Below, one piece after another: positions 23,395 to 36,120 of a stretch of DNA of 64,000 nucleotides. The stretch is taken from contig BCHJ01000007.1 of assembly GCA_001599615.1 (NCBI GenBank), positions 1,329,185 through 1,393,184 on the forward strand. Direction: 5' to 3'. The position numbers and the translations under genes were made by a program. How positions within the stretch are numbered: position 1 is the stretch's first letter; each line of letters starts with the position of its first letter. This DNA comes from Thielaviopsis euricoi. Its lineage: Eukaryota > Ascomycota > Sordariomycetes > Microascales > Ceratocystidaceae. The notes beneath the pieces are model-generated. The model made no database searches. It worked only from the letters and a program-made list of their open reading frames with translations, and was not told where the DNA came from.

Positions 23395-26073
23395 ATGGAT
23401 TCAATTGCCCGCATATCGTCGATACTGGAGAATGGTGGGTGCCTAATCCGAGATGGAGATGGAGGGGGCGTACATGAGCATACATTGTGTGTATGTGTGT
23501 ATGTATATACACAGTCTGAAAGCTAACTTGTTCCAGCGCGAGATCTCACGCTCGATGCCGCCCAATCATCCCGGCTGAATCCACGGTTTGCGCGGCCGTT
23601 GGATCGCAGTCAGATCAAGAAGCTACTCGACAGTCGCAGCGACCGCGAAGTGCTCGACGGGCTTCGGCGCGTGCTAGAGGTACTGCTCTTCTTTCTTCTC
23701 GTCTCTCTTCAAGTTCACGCTGCTCTCTTAATCCTACTCATAAACCATCTCACCTCTACAAGCCCATCTTACCTTCATCAGCCACCCCCACACTGCTCTC
23801 ATCATCCACATGCTAACTCTCCCCAGATGATGTATCGCAACCAGAAAACTATGCAGTTCTTCTCGTCCATAGTCAAAAACGTCGCCTCGCCCAATCTCGA
23901 AATCAAAAAGCTCGTCTACATCTACACAGTACACCACGCCGAACAAGACCCCGATATCGCCCTGCTGTCCATCAACACTATCCAGAAATCGCTCTCGGAT
24001 TCGAACCCACAAGTGCGCGCCCTGGCTCTCAAGACCATGTCCAGCATTCGTGTACCCGTCATCAGCCAGATTGTGTCACTGGCTATCAAAAAGGGCGTGG
24101 CTGACATGAGTCCGTTTGTGCGCCGCGCCGCCGCTCTGGCCATTCCCAAGTGCTACCGACTCGACCCTAGCCAGCTACCGTCACTGCTCGACTATCTCTC
24201 AATCCTACTGGCTGACAAGTACTACGTGGCCGGCGCTGCCGTCATGGCCTTCTTGGAGATCTGCCCCGACCGCATCGACCTGATCCACAAGCATTACCGC
24301 GCCCTGGTGCGCAAGATCATCGACATGGATGACTGGAGTCAGATAGCCTCGATCCGCCTGTTGACCTTTTATGCGCGCAAGTGCTTCCCGAGACGCACCA
24401 GACGCGTGCAGCGCAAGACCAAGACGGCCGCTGCGTCCAACAACGACTTACACGACTTTTACGGCGAGAGCGCGGCGGCAGAGCCAGTACCAGATAGCGA
24501 GCGAGGCGCCGAAGAAGAGGAGGAAGAGCTGGTGCTGGACAAGGATCTGGAGCTGCTGCTCAACAGCATCAAGCCATTGCTGCACAGCCGCAGCTCAGGC
24601 GTGATTCTGGCCGTCACGCGCTGCTATGTCGACGTCGGCACGCCAGAATACGTTCAGCACGCCGTGGGACCACTGGTTTCGCTGCTTCGTGGGACAACGG
24701 ATATCCAGCAGGTGGCCATGTACAACATAGTAGTGGTGTGTCTTGCGCGGCCGCAAGACTTTGTGCGCTACGCATCGCACTTTTTGGTCAAGGCCTCCGA
24801 CCCCGTGGCCGTCTGGGAACTCAAGATTGAAGTGCTCACGCTGATTTTCCCGCACAGCCCGGCGCATACCAAGGGCTTGATTCTCAACGAGCTTGAACAC
24901 TTTTCCAGCAGCACGGCCAACAAGATTCTCCAGCGCGAGGCCGTCCGTGCTATTGGCCGCTGTGCGCAGTCTGATGCTCAGACAGCTGTGCGCTGTCTGC
25001 GGCTGTTGCTCGGCCAGATCAGCAGTCTAGACGGCACGCTGGCATCGGAATCACTGACGGTGATTCGTCACCTGATTCAGCAGGACCCGCACGGCCACAT
25101 CAACACCGTGATTCGGCTGGCCAAGAACCTGGACTCGGCTACGGAGCCGCAGGCCAGAGCCACTATAATCTGGCTGGTGGGCGAGTTCTCGGGTATTGGT
25201 GGTGAGGACAACATTGCGCCGGATGTGCTGCGCATTCTCGTCAAGGAATTTGCCAGTGAGTCGGAAGAAGCCAAGAGGCAGATTCTGCTGCTGGCAGCAA
25301 AGGTGTACCTACACCACATCAACCGGAAGATTGAAGAGAACAAAGACAAGCCGCCCGCCGAGGGCCAGAACAACAACGAGGACGAGGACGAGGATCAGAC
25401 TGAACATCCCCTGGTCAAGCTGTGGGAGTATGTGCTCTCCCTCGTCCGCTACGATACTTCCTACGACCTGCGCGACCGCGCCCGCATGTACCGCTCGCTT
25501 CTTGGCGTGCCGCAACTCGCGACGCTGATGCTCCTGGCGCCGAAGCCGGCCCCACAAGCCCCGAGTCCATCCGACAGCCGCAAAGGCCTGCTGCTGGGCT
25601 CATCGACGATAGTGCTAGGCGGCGTGGGCGGCATCCATGGTATCCGCGGATACGAAGCGCTACCGCCGTGGGTAGCAGCAGGGGCCGAGCCGAGTACGGC
25701 GCTGAGAGAAGACGAGGCGGTGCCGGCGGCAGTGGCGGCAGCGACGCTGGGATATAGCGGCAGTGGCGAGAAGAGGGTCATGACGGCGGCCGAGAGGCTG
25801 AGTGAAGCGACGAGGGCGGTGGCAGGAGGGAGCTCGGGGGCAAGCTCGGTGAATGGTGGGAGTCAGTCGGGCATGGGAGAGAAGACGCTGGATGACTGGT
25901 TGGCCGAGAGTGACGGGGAGGAGGAGGAGGAGGAGAGCGAGGAAGAAGAAGAAGAAGACGAGGAAGAGGAGGAAAGTGAGGAAGAAGAAGAAAGCGAAGA
26001 GGAAGATGACGAGGAAGAGGACGTGGAAGAAAGCAGCGATGATGACTCTGAGCAGGCCCAGCTGATTCATTAA
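23395..26073 (+). CDS. APL6: AP-3 adaptor complex beta subunit
   Basis: Model: join(23395..23434, 23537..23679, 23827..26073), 809 aa. Exon 1 codes MDSIARISSILEN and joins ARDLTLDAAQSSRLNPRFAR. Intron 2 (147 nt) is a multiple of three and has no in-frame stop; removing it yields RRVLE-MMYRNQKTMQFFSSIVKNVAS, the conserved adaptin sequence. The adaptin/HEAT-repeat trunk covers about residues 50-620 (LEIKKLVYIYTVHHAEQDPD, FVRRAAALAIPKCYRLDP, KYYVAGAAVMAFLEICPDR, GQISSLDGTLASESL). The C-terminus is a Ser/Gly linker and a long Glu/Asp/Ser tail (about 745-803). No ear domain is obvious. AP-3 carries cargo from Golgi/endosome to the vacuole, bypassing the late endosome. The stop lies only 62 bp from the stop of the convergent dehydrogenase gene, so 3' UTRs must overlap or be very short. 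Confidence 0.95.
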
Positions 26074-26135
26074 GACCAATCTTATTCCCCCTCCGTTCTT
26101 GTATATACATACATATTCTGTACTACCCAAGGGTG

Positions 26136-27320
26136 TTATTCCCTGCCTCCCAGCCAGCGATACACCACTGAAAAGTCTCGATCCTTGCATTCCTCGTCCT
26201 CCATGACCTGTTTATAAACCTCTGCCGCTTTCTCAGCCAACTCCAGCCTGGCGCCCTTTTCATCAGCCGCCACCCGCGCCAGCCTGAGGTCCTTGCTCAT
26301 GAGCGCGGTACCAAAGCCGCCTTTATAGTCTCTCTCAGCGGGCGCGCCGGGCGCCACGCCGGGCACGGGATTATTGACATCCACAGCCCAGCACTTGCCC
26401 GTGCTCGCACGCACCACGTCCGCGAGCACGCGGGCATCGAGGCCCCACTGCACGCCGAGATTCATCGCCTCGGCCGCAGCGATGTTGCTGAGCGCCAGGA
26501 TGTAGTTATTCGCCAGCTTCGCTACGAGGCCCATGGCGGGCGCGCCGCACGGCACAATGTGCGTGCCCATGGTGCCCAGCACGGCGGCCACGCGGTCGGC
26601 GGCTGCGGGCGGCCCGCCGAGCATAAACGTCAAAGTGCCGGCGGTCGCGCCGACAACGCCGCCGGATACTGGCGCGTCTAAAAATGTGGTCTGTGCGAGA
26701 GGCTGCACCAGGGCGCTGAGCGAAAGCGATGTGCGTGGGTCGATGGTCGAGCAGTCGATGAAGATGCGTGGGCGCGGCGGCAGCGCGGGCGTCACGATGG
26801 AGGCGTACACGTGGGTGACGTGGTGTGGCTCGGGCAGCATGGTGAGCACGTAGTCCTGCGGGCGGTGGTGGTTAGCAGCAGGGTTATCGTAGGAGATCAA
26901 AAAAGAAAAAAGGGGAGGAGAAGTACAGCGTCTTCGGCAGCGCCGGCGGCACTGGATGCAGCATACGTGCTGGCGCCGTCGGGATGCACGCCCTCGAGGA
27001 ATTTTTCAACGGTCGCGTTGTCGACATCATACAGCCGCAGGCCATCTAAGAGGCCGAGTTTGCGCTGCAGGTTGCGCGCCATGGGGAAGCCCTATAATAC
27101 GGGAAGCGAGGGGGAGGGTTTTGTCTCTCGGTTAGTCTCATGAATCCAAAAGAAAAAAGCAATAATAAATAGCATGTACTAAAGGGAAGCGGGACAAATG
27201 GCGTACCATCTGGCCGAGCCCGATAAAGGCATAGTTGGCCAGTCGCACCGGCGCTTGTGAAAATGCCCGCTTCTGGACGCCGAGCGTGCCGGCGATGCGG
27301 GTTACGGATGGACGGAACAT
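26136..27320 (-). CDS. 3-hydroxyisobutyrate dehydrogenase, mitochondrial
   Basis: Model: complement(join(26136..26855, 26927..27091, 27207..27320)), 332 aa. The N-terminus MFRPSVTRIAGTLGVQKRAF is a mitochondrial presequence. The NAD-binding motif is split by intron 1: FIGLGQM-GFPMARNL (GxGxMGxxMAxNL). Further signatures are FIDCSTIDP, the substrate loop DAPVSGGVVGATAGTLTFML and the catalytic-Lys segment GLVAKLANNYIL. The C-terminal domain follows (TGKCWAVDVNNPVPGV ... KDLRLA). It oxidises 3-hydroxyisobutyrate to methylmalonate semialdehyde in valine breakdown. Introns are 115 and 71 nt; the second has GCTAAC before its CAG. Length is typical. Related beta-hydroxyacid dehydrogenases share the fold, but the presequence and substrate loop favour HIBADH. 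Confidence 0.94.
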
Positions 27321-28818
27321 AGTGATAGATGGGTTCAGTAATGTGCTGTAAAGAGCAGTTAAAGACTCGGGGGAGGAAGAGCTGTGCTATGGTTTTCTCT
27401 CAGTGTTTGCCTTTCTATATATACATGCGTACATGTGCAGAAGATCATCATCCAGGCTTGTCAGCGACATGTCACGCTTCCCTCGCGCCTCCAAAAATTA
27501 CACTTGTCATGTGTCATATACTCGGGCCTGTCGTCGCTCATATTCATTGTCTGTTTCATCGGTCTACCGAGACATTTTTTTTCTTTCCCTTCTCCAACAA
27601 AACAAGGTACTGTAGAAATGCCGTGTCTTGCCGTCTCTTGCACATGTCCTTCGACGTTTCTCCAAATAACCCTTATTCTTTCATACCCTTTCCCCTCTCA
27701 GGTGATACAGGGAAATAAAACGCCACATTCTGAAGCCACTGCTTGTGTGGCGCCACTTACTCAAAATCACTGCTGAGAAGTGTGATGTGATGGCGTCAAG
27801 TTCAAGTCGTCGTGCATAGTGACAAGCAGGCTTACTCCAGTCAAGTCTACCCTAAGACTTCAAAATCAGACATCAAAATGTCTGCTGCATGCACATGGTG
27901 GGGGTACATCACGAAGGACTAAAACACACATGAATAGATGCAAATCACAGTGCAAGCAACAATTTGCACCCGTCACTCCGCCTGTTCACAAACGGGAAGA
28001 TAATCACGGTCAATGTTCACTCAAGCTTGTACACAAACAACAAAACAAGCACATATCATGATTTTACGTGAGCAATATATGAAATATGTATATGGATTTG
28101 TAATGATTAACCCGGTTGCGTAAAATCAACAAGAGTCAAGGACAGCGTGGAAGTCGGAGAGGCATAAGAACATGGTAGTTAGTGACAATAGTAGCAGTGT
28201 AAACAAATATGTGAATAAAAGTGCAGGAGATAAATCCGATGGAGAGAGAGAAAGAAAACGTGACAAGAAAAAAAAGGGCGCAAGGAAGACATCACTGCAA
28301 CATCAAAGGAGAATCAAGCGCCGAGCACAACCTCCCCCCAATCATTGTAGACATGACAAAAGCATCACGACTTTCGTAATGCAGAACTCATTTGCGTCAG
28401 GCTGAGTCCACCTCCCAAGAAGAAGAAGAAAAAAAAAGACAGACACATATGGAGATAATGGACATAGAAGTAAGGGAAGAATAAAGGCAAAAATGAATAG
28501 AAAAGAAAAAAAAAAGGCAGAACAAGACAAAAAAGAGATAAGCCGTTTAAACACCGGAAATATAAGCCACCGCGGCCCTTTCGAAACAAACGAGGAAACG
28601 GAAAGACGCAAACAAACAAAGAACAAATAAAAAACAGGGCAAAATAGAAAAAAAAAGAATACCCCTCAAAAAAACGTAGAAGAGACGCAAATAAACACAG
28701 AGGGAGAGAGATAGAGAAGAGGGAAGGGAAGGGGAAAGATAGGACATGAAGATATCAAAGAAAAAGGAAGAAAAAAAACATGGAGCGAGGCGTGTGATTT
28801 TATGTGCGCGGCATACCC
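27321..28818. other. Intergenic, no gene seen
   Basis: 27,321-28,150 is mixed-composition DNA with no convincing open frame. From about 28,170 the plus strand is strongly A/G-rich, which fits the 3' flank of the minus-strand Bqt4-like gene. Confidence 0.5.
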
Positions 28819-30545
28819 TTACAGAGCACCCATAAGCCAGGGCACAAGAGCACTAGTCACAGTAGTTAGCAATCAATTACCCGCATAGAACGGACGCAAG
28901 ACAAAAAAAACAAAGAGAACTCACCCGACAGCCACCGTCGCTGATATGCCGAGAAGCGCACGGCGGCGCACAGTCTTTTTCCGCTCATCCACCTCAGTCT
29001 TGATCTTCTTGGCCACGCGCTCCTGCTCCTCGGCGTCCTCATCCGCATCGCCCGCCTCGGTCTTGGCAGCACCATCCTCGGTAGCAATGTCCGCCGCCTT
29101 GCGCTTGCTTCTGCGCGTCACCTGGCTCGAGGTCTCGGTACCCTCAATCTCGGCACCCTCGGCCTCGGTAGCAGCCTCCATGGCCTGCGATGCAGACATG
29201 ATGCTCTCGTCGTGCTCCTTGACCTCTTCCTCCTCCTCCTTGGCCGGGGCAACAGCAGCATTGGCAGCCTCAACCATGGTCTTGGCCTCTTCAATCATGC
29301 GGCGCGTCTCCTCGGCCGACGGGGGCTCGCGGTTAGCGAACGGGTTGATGGCAGCGCGGGGGGACTCAATCTTGGCCTCCTCGGCAGCCACAGCAGCCTC
29401 CTCGGCAGCGGGCTCCTCAGGAATGGTCTCCTCCACAATCGAAGTCTCTTGCGCAGCGGCGGCGGCAGCAGCAGCCTCCTTGGCCTCCTTGGCTTCCTTG
29501 GCAGCAGCAGCGGCGGCGGCCTTCTTGCTGGCGGTTCTTCTGCGAGTCTTGGGCTCCTTAGTGACAACCTCGTCCTCGGTAGCGCTGGGCTCAACCGAGA
29601 CCGAAGGAGCCTTCCGAGACGATCTCTTTCTGGGCGAGGCGGGCGTGCGCTTCGAGGTAGATGCGGCCTTGGTAGGGCTGGCGGAGCGGCGGGTGCGCGT
29701 GCGGGTCGAGGCCACGGACGGAGCGGGCGAAGAGGCAATGTCGAACTTGGGAGGAGCGGCAATCTTCTTGGCAGGGGAGCCATCGCTGGGAATGGAGACG
29801 TTGATGGGAGTAGGATCCAGCAGAGCCTTGATCCACGGCTCAATCTTGTACTCGGTGGCCAGCTCCAGGGCCTGGACAGGAGGAATCCAAACGTTCCCGG
29901 CAGTCTCCTCGGGACTGGTAGTAGGCTGACTCTTGACGTAGTTGCGCTCCTCCTCCTCGTCAGCAGCCTCAGCCCAGGGGAAGGCGGCCTTGAACATGCC
30001 AGTAGCCGATACATAGCCATCATGGCTGCGGCGCATTAGGAAGTAGCTGCTCGGCGACGACTTGAAGATGCCCGAAACGATGCCCTTGGGCAGAGGCGCA
30101 CGCAGGTGCGCGTAGTCGAAGAAGCCCAGAGGGGCATTTTGGGTAGTGCCGACCATCTTAGGAGTCAGCTTGGTCTGGCCCAAGCGGCGGCGGCTAACCA
30201 GCTCAGCGTCTGTTGGCAAACAATTGTTAGCATACAAAATAATGGCGGGCTACGAAAGCCAAGACGGTGAGAAGAGATTGAGAATTGGCCCGGCAATGAA
30301 TGGGTTGCGAGCGCGGCGGGCCGTGGCGAGGCAGCTAGCTACTTGCTGGACCAATATGACAGACAACGCGTCACAGAATCTGCAAAGTGCAGGTGGCGGC
30401 GCGATTGACCGAGTCAAGCGGTTTATGGGACGAGGCGGAACGTACGGAAGGGCACATCTTCAATCAACAAAGGGTTGATCTGTCTGGGCAGATGGCGGTT
30501 GTCGACGGGCGTCGGCGAAACGATAGATGACGCGGGAGTTTCCAT
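28819..30545 (-). CDS. Bqt4-like APSES/KilA-N protein with C-terminal membrane anchor
   Basis: Model: complement(join(28819..28852, 28925..30209, 30446..30545)), 472 aa. Exon 1 codes METPASSIVSPTPVDNRHLP...; the junction gives VPF-H-AELVSRRRLGQTKL. The APSES/KilA-N-type domain lies at about residues 60-150 (VSGIFKSSPSSYFLMRRS, HDGYVSATGMFKAAFPWAEA, GNVWIPPVQALELATEY). The middle is Ala/Glu/Lys/Ser-rich and disordered. A 34-nt last exon completes one hydrophobic helix (RRALLGISATVAVG-ALVPWLMGAL, then stop), so the protein is tail-anchored. That architecture matches S. pombe Bqt4, an inner-nuclear-membrane protein that ties telomeres to the envelope. Intron 2 (72 nt) carries GCTAAC; intron 1 is long (236 nt). 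Without the last exon the frame ends inside the membrane helix. Bqt4 orthology is inferred from architecture. Confidence 0.88.
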
Positions 30546-32220
30546 TTTTTCTTTAGGTGAGATTTTTCGCGTATTGTGTGCTAATACGATCTAAGATGAA
30601 AATTTGCTGCCGAAAGAATTTGTAGAGATGCAGGAAGCTGTGCAAAGATGTCAGGATGCGACAGCAGCGCGACGAGAATCGAACAAGTAGCGATGGAATT
30701 TTTTTTTCCTGCGTTGTGGACGAATGCGACGAGATTTTAAACCCTGGAATTCAGCGCCAGAGTTGGGGTATCTTCCTGAAGAAGAAAAGGTCAGAAAGAA
30801 AGCGTAAAAAGAGAATTTTTCTTCTCGATAAAATAAAGAATAAAAAGCAGTCGCGATGCAATCAATGCGAAGATTTGCTCAGCTCAGCTTTGCGTGCTCG
30901 ACGGGAACGGGCAGAAAGGAAAAAGATAGAAAAAATATTAAAAGAACACAAAAAAAGATGAAGGTGGGAGGATGGAAGGAAAGAAAAGGGAAGGGGGAAA
31001 GTTAGGGTAGAGGTAAGGCAAGCAAGGAATCCGTACCAGGAATCAGAATCAGGATCGAGAAGGAAAAGAAGGAGAAAAGAAAAAAAAAATGGGAATAAAA
31101 AAAAGGAATAAAGAGAAGGACAGCCAGAGGGAGGAAAACGTGAAGGACACACGGAAAATTAATGAGAATTGGTGAGGTGAGTTGAAAAGAGGGAAATAAA
31201 ATAAAACGGGTGAGAAAAAGAAGAAGTGAAGGAAGAAGGAAAAGGAAGGGATCAGGGTCGCGCAGTTCAGCACCGCAGCGCACCGCACCGCAAAAAGCAC
31301 AGTACAGTACAGTACAAGATAGGATAGATTATAGTGGTGTGGTATAGTGTAATACAGTGCAGACAGTAGAACGAGCAGCAAAAAGGTAAAATTCGAGACC
31401 GGGGCAGAGAAGCAGGGCAGAACAGGGCAGAGCAGAGCAAAGCAGCACAGAACAGGAACAGGTCAGGTCAGGTCAGGACAGGACTAACAATCGAAGAGAC
31501 GTGGAGTCAAACTGGACTTGGTCTGACGGGCAGCGGTATTGGCAAGGCGAGCAAGCTAAAGGAAAGGGAATAGCGTTGCAACGGACGGAGGGTGGGTTGC
31601 ACTCAGTTCTCGAAAATGCCAGAAAAGACGGTATAATGTAGAAGATAGCGAAGCATGTACTTTTGAGCTTTGAGATGTGACGACACACACGCACACTAGT
31701 AAGTAGTATAGTATAGCTGGTGGTATAATTGGGACCGAACCGAGAAAGATGGGAGAGCCAATCGAGTCAAGAATAATTCCGCGATAGTGTAGAGACAGCT
31801 GGCAGCAAGGCGAGGATGTTGGTTTACTGAGCTTGACTGGGATCGAGTCAAGGCGCTGGAGTTGCTGGGGAGACGGAATGGGAAGAAGATAAAAAAAGAG
31901 AAAAAAAATAGAGAAAAACAGAAGCCAAGCAAAGCAGACAAGAGTAGGAGTTAGGGACCAGCAATAAAAAAAACAGACAGCGAGCAACGAGAGACAAGAC
32001 AGAAACACAGACGTGAGCAAACTGGGAGAGAAAGCTGACAAGACAAGGATGCGGCGGCGGGCAGGCGACGTGCAAAGATACTCGAAAAATGAAGCTTTGA
32101 CAAGAGAAGAGTTGGTTCAGTAGGTTAGAAGAATATCGGATCGGAATGATGCAGAAAATGCACAGGCAGCTAGCTAGCTAATTAAGGTGATTACGATGAC
32201 GATGACGAGGGGTCTCTAGA
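30546..32220. other. Upstream region of the Bqt4-like gene, purine-rich
   Basis: No gene supported. A/G-rich on the plus strand to about 32.1 kb (pyrimidine-rich on the Bqt4 sense strand), a likely long promoter/leader. It contains pentamer repeats CAGTA x3 (31300-31314) and CAGGT x3 (31459-31477). Confidence 0.5.
31459..31477. repeat. (CAGGT)n pentanucleotide microsatellite
   Basis: Three full CAGGT units plus CAGG in a wider field of degenerate CAGGG/CAGAG words (31,400-31,485). One of many 5-bp repeats in the window. Confidence 0.85.
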
Positions 32221-34170
32221 TAAGAACAAGATCAATAGCGAAAATCATGACCACACAAAAGAAGTCGCCATAAGATTTTTTTTTTTACTCTTCTTGCCAA
32301 AAACACGCAACAATAAACATTAGAACCGGGCACAACTAAATCAGAATATAGTCTGGATATTGCTCTAGAGACTGCTCCTGCAGGTCTTTCAGAGTCTGCA
32401 GCTACTGCTACTCTGCCTATTTGTGTCAACCCACATTTTTCTTCTTCTTTTTGCTTTTTTCTTGCATTGTCGCACCTGCAGTTAGTACCAAGTAAACAAA
32501 AACCACAACTCAAAAGAGTCAAAACCCACTCCTACCGCTAGCTTCCGCTCTCACTGGCTGGGTACTGCACTAACAGACGGTGTCCGGCTGTTAGTTTTAT
32601 CGCCATGGTTTCCGCTTATTATTGGCTAAATAAGGCTCACCGATGCGCTGAAGGAGCGATAATTAGGCTGTGTGGCCCGTAAAATGAGCAGGACCGCCTG
32701 TTAGCAGAATACAACCCTACCACGACAGCCAAAACGGGGGTGTGGATGCCGATGGGGATGGATGTGGATGCGGATGCATGCTCTAGGGTTTTTCTTCCTC
32801 TTGCTTCCTGGTCTTCTTCTCACACATTTTTATTTTTGCGCGTTAGGTTAGTGAGCGCGTTGTGGGTTATTCGAATCTACGCGAAAAGCACAACAGGGAC
32901 AATCTTTTTGAAAGCTAAATCTACCCAGTAGTGCTGAAAATGCGTACTAATGCTACTTGCAGTAGTATGACTTGACGATGCATCAAGTTCACGTTCACAC
33001 TCTCATCTCCTCATCTGGGTTAATTTCATCAATCACTCAATAGCCTGTATCGATCGCCTTTTAGCTTCGAATGCGCGCACGCACACACGCACGCACGCAC
33101 GCCCGTCCGCTCGTGCCGGTTGCAGTCAGTGTCAACAACCGGGCTTTTCCTTCTATCTCTTTCTCTCCACACTTTTTTTTTTCTGCTTCGCTGGCAGAAG
33201 AGGAGCACTCCCAACCCAACCCAACTAAACCAGACCAGACCAACCACAACCCAAATCCACATAATAAGGCTATGCCATCGTTCCTGGGATGGGATGGCAT
33301 TTTGTGAGAAGCCTCTTGCCGTGTGACGCCCACCTGCAGGCTCTTTTCGAGTAAAAAAAATAAAAATAAAAAAAGAAAGAAAAGAAAAAGAAATAAATAA
33401 AAAATAAAAAAATTTGACAAGCTGTCGTGTCCTGATGAGATGTGATGAACGCCGTGCGCCTGTGAAAACTCCGATAGTGTACTGCACTACACTACGCTGC
33501 GCTGTGCTGTGGCCGTAGCCCGGGACCAATCAGAATCTTGGCGCAAGACCGTGATACAACAGTACAAAATTGAGTGCCCAGAACAGAAAAGAAAAGGGCC
33601 CCATTGCATGCTTCTGGAAAACCCAGCTCAACAGCAAATCCTGGTTCTAGAGCCATGACTGGCCTTTCTTGGCCCTCTTTTTAGCCATGCTTGGGATTCT
33701 CGAACTGCCACACTTTTTTTCTTTTTGACTTTTTAGCTGCTTTTGGTTGGGGGGCAAAAATGATTAAAAAAAATTAACATAGAAGAGAAATCTCCTGGAT
33801 TGAGCTTCTCCATGTGGAGCCAATAGCGCCCGTTGCTATTGACGACGAGACTAGGATTGCGCCCTTGTCTGCCTGCAACAACATAACACAGCACAACACA
33901 ACAGCACCAGTTCTAGCTCTGGCTGAGATTTGTTTGTGCTGTCTCAGTCTCACTTCACTGACTTTGCGTGGAGAAAGACGAGACGCTGGAGACGGGGGGA
34001 GTCTAGTTTGCTCTGCACTTGGCTTGCCCGACTCCGGGGGAGGGTTTGCACAAGTTTGTTGCCAAATACAGACTCAATCATGAACCGCCCGCTATACACT
34101 GCACTACAGGTACAGGTACTCGAGTAACACCCGGTAGACTAGCTCCAACTTGGTCTCCATTGACGGGCAG

Positions 34171-34193
34171 TGCGATGCGATGCGATGCGATGC
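34171..34193. repeat. (TGCGA)n pentanucleotide microsatellite
   Basis: Four TGCGA units plus TGC, followed by degenerate copies to about 34,275. The same motif occurs inverted (CGCAT x5) at 41911-41935. Confidence 0.9.
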
Positions 34194-35990
34194 CCATGCG
34201 ATGCCCATGCGAGCGTACGCTGCAACTGCGCTGCGCTGCGATACGACTCGATTAGATGCGATGTGATGCGATGGATGGCACGTCCTTTTCTACCAATTCG
34301 ATGCAATCCAAGGCGTCTGTCTGTCTGTCTGTCTGTCTTAGCAGGGGGAGGAGGAATCGGCTCAGAAGAGCAGAAAACACGAGGCCAACTGCTATGGAAG
34401 ACTGTATGGAAGCAATCCAGGTGACTGTTTTGACAGCCCATTGTTTAGCAATTCCCTATTCCCTTGAACAATCCAGAGAGTAGGGTAATTGATGGGGGGA
34501 TATGACAACATGACACTGATCAGAAAAAAAAAACAATTAAAGCTGTGACGTCTGTGTCTTGTGTCTGTGTCCACTTGTGACAATTGGGGGAAGCTCTTGG
34601 CCCGGGGGTCGTCTCGTCGGGGGGCGGTCTTTGCTCCTTTCTGCTTGCCTCTGCTGCTACCATTTGGGTTTTCATGTTGAAAATGATAGCGGAGACTTGC
34701 CTGTAACACGATGTGTTTAACATGGCGATGAGGACGGCGACGGAGATGGGCGACATTCTACAAATATAACGTGAGAGTGGGTGGGTATTGCCAAAAAAAA
34801 AAAAAAGGTGAAACTAGAACTTGACGCTGCTGCTCTTACAGTCTTTACAGTACAGCAGTGTCTCTTCATCATGACCGGGGCTGTCCGTATCGTCGTATTT
34901 TCCGCCTCCCGCCACCAGGGTTGCCACATATCGGTAAGCTGAAGATGCGTCTTTCAGCCACAGTCCGATCCCGTCATCTGGTCTTTTAAATATACGGTAA
35001 GACACGATTAGTACATACAGTACAGTACAGTAGCTGTATCCTGCCCAGCCAGCTTGCTCGCTCTCCTTTATTTGCCGGCGTGTGTGTGTGTGTGCGTGTG
35101 TGTGTAGACGCGATGCAGGCGATTACTCTCTAATGCAGGGCGCAACCAAGTTTACCAGCTGCTTGTTCCCCCTCCTCGAAAAAAATGAATAGTGCCTACA
35201 TAACATAGGAAGCTACACAAAGAGACAGAGTGACAATAATGAAAAAAAAAAAAAAAAAAAGTCAGCAATCTCGTATTCAGGAGAACAATAGACTATGAAG
35301 ATTGGCCACAACAGACAGAACAGCCTGATCTGACAAACATAACGATTACAAGAAAACCCCACTACTCGTACTCAAGAATGGTGTCTGGAGCAGAGACACA
35401 TACACATTCGCCCATTTCTTCTCATTGGTGCCCTGAAGCTAGCCCATATCAAGCCAGCCAGGCCCGCCCGAACCCAAGCCAACCCAACCCCAAACCAAGG
35501 CCAGCCTTCTTTATTTTTACCCCTTTCTGGCAAAAAAGAAAGAATGAGCCTAGAAAGAAGAGCAAGAGAACAAGGGGAGAGGAGAGCGAGTTTGTTGTGA
35601 GACACGCATGATTGGCTTGGTTTGGTTTGGCTCTCGACCAGCAGTATTTGCTGCCGAGTCAGTTACGGCTTATTTTTTTTTCTTTCTCTGTCGGAGCGTA
35701 TCCGCGCTTATTCATAGCACACATTCAGTTTTTTGTTGCAGCTGGGTCGTAGAGCAACAAAGGCCGGACGGGATGGGACGGCCGTTCTATCCTGCTACGT
35801 GATAATTTGGCTCGGCCTCTATTGAGCAACGCTTCCACTGACTGCATGGACTCGACACTATGAAAGTATGTCAAGTGCATAGTACGTGATGTGATCTACG
35901 ACAACACACAAGCCACGGGGCGGTCATTAGCAGGCTCCAACATCCAACGGCCCATTCTGTCAAACGATCACCGCAACGAGAAACAGACTG

Positions 35991-36063
35991 AGTAGCAGTA
36001 GCAGTAGCAGTAGCAGAGGCAGAGGCAGAAGCAGAGACAGAGGCAAAAGAAGCTCCAGCAACA

Positions 36064-36100
<37 letters not shown>

Positions 36101-36120
36101 TAAAAGCAACAGCAACAGCT
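35991..36120. repeat. AGTAGC/GCA-type microsatellite
   Basis: Hexamer AGTAGC units (35,991-36,016) grade into AGAGGC and then an uninterrupted CAG run (about 36,066-36,098) with AACAGC ends. Any of six frames would give homopolymeric or dipeptide runs; no gene surrounds it. Confidence 0.9.
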
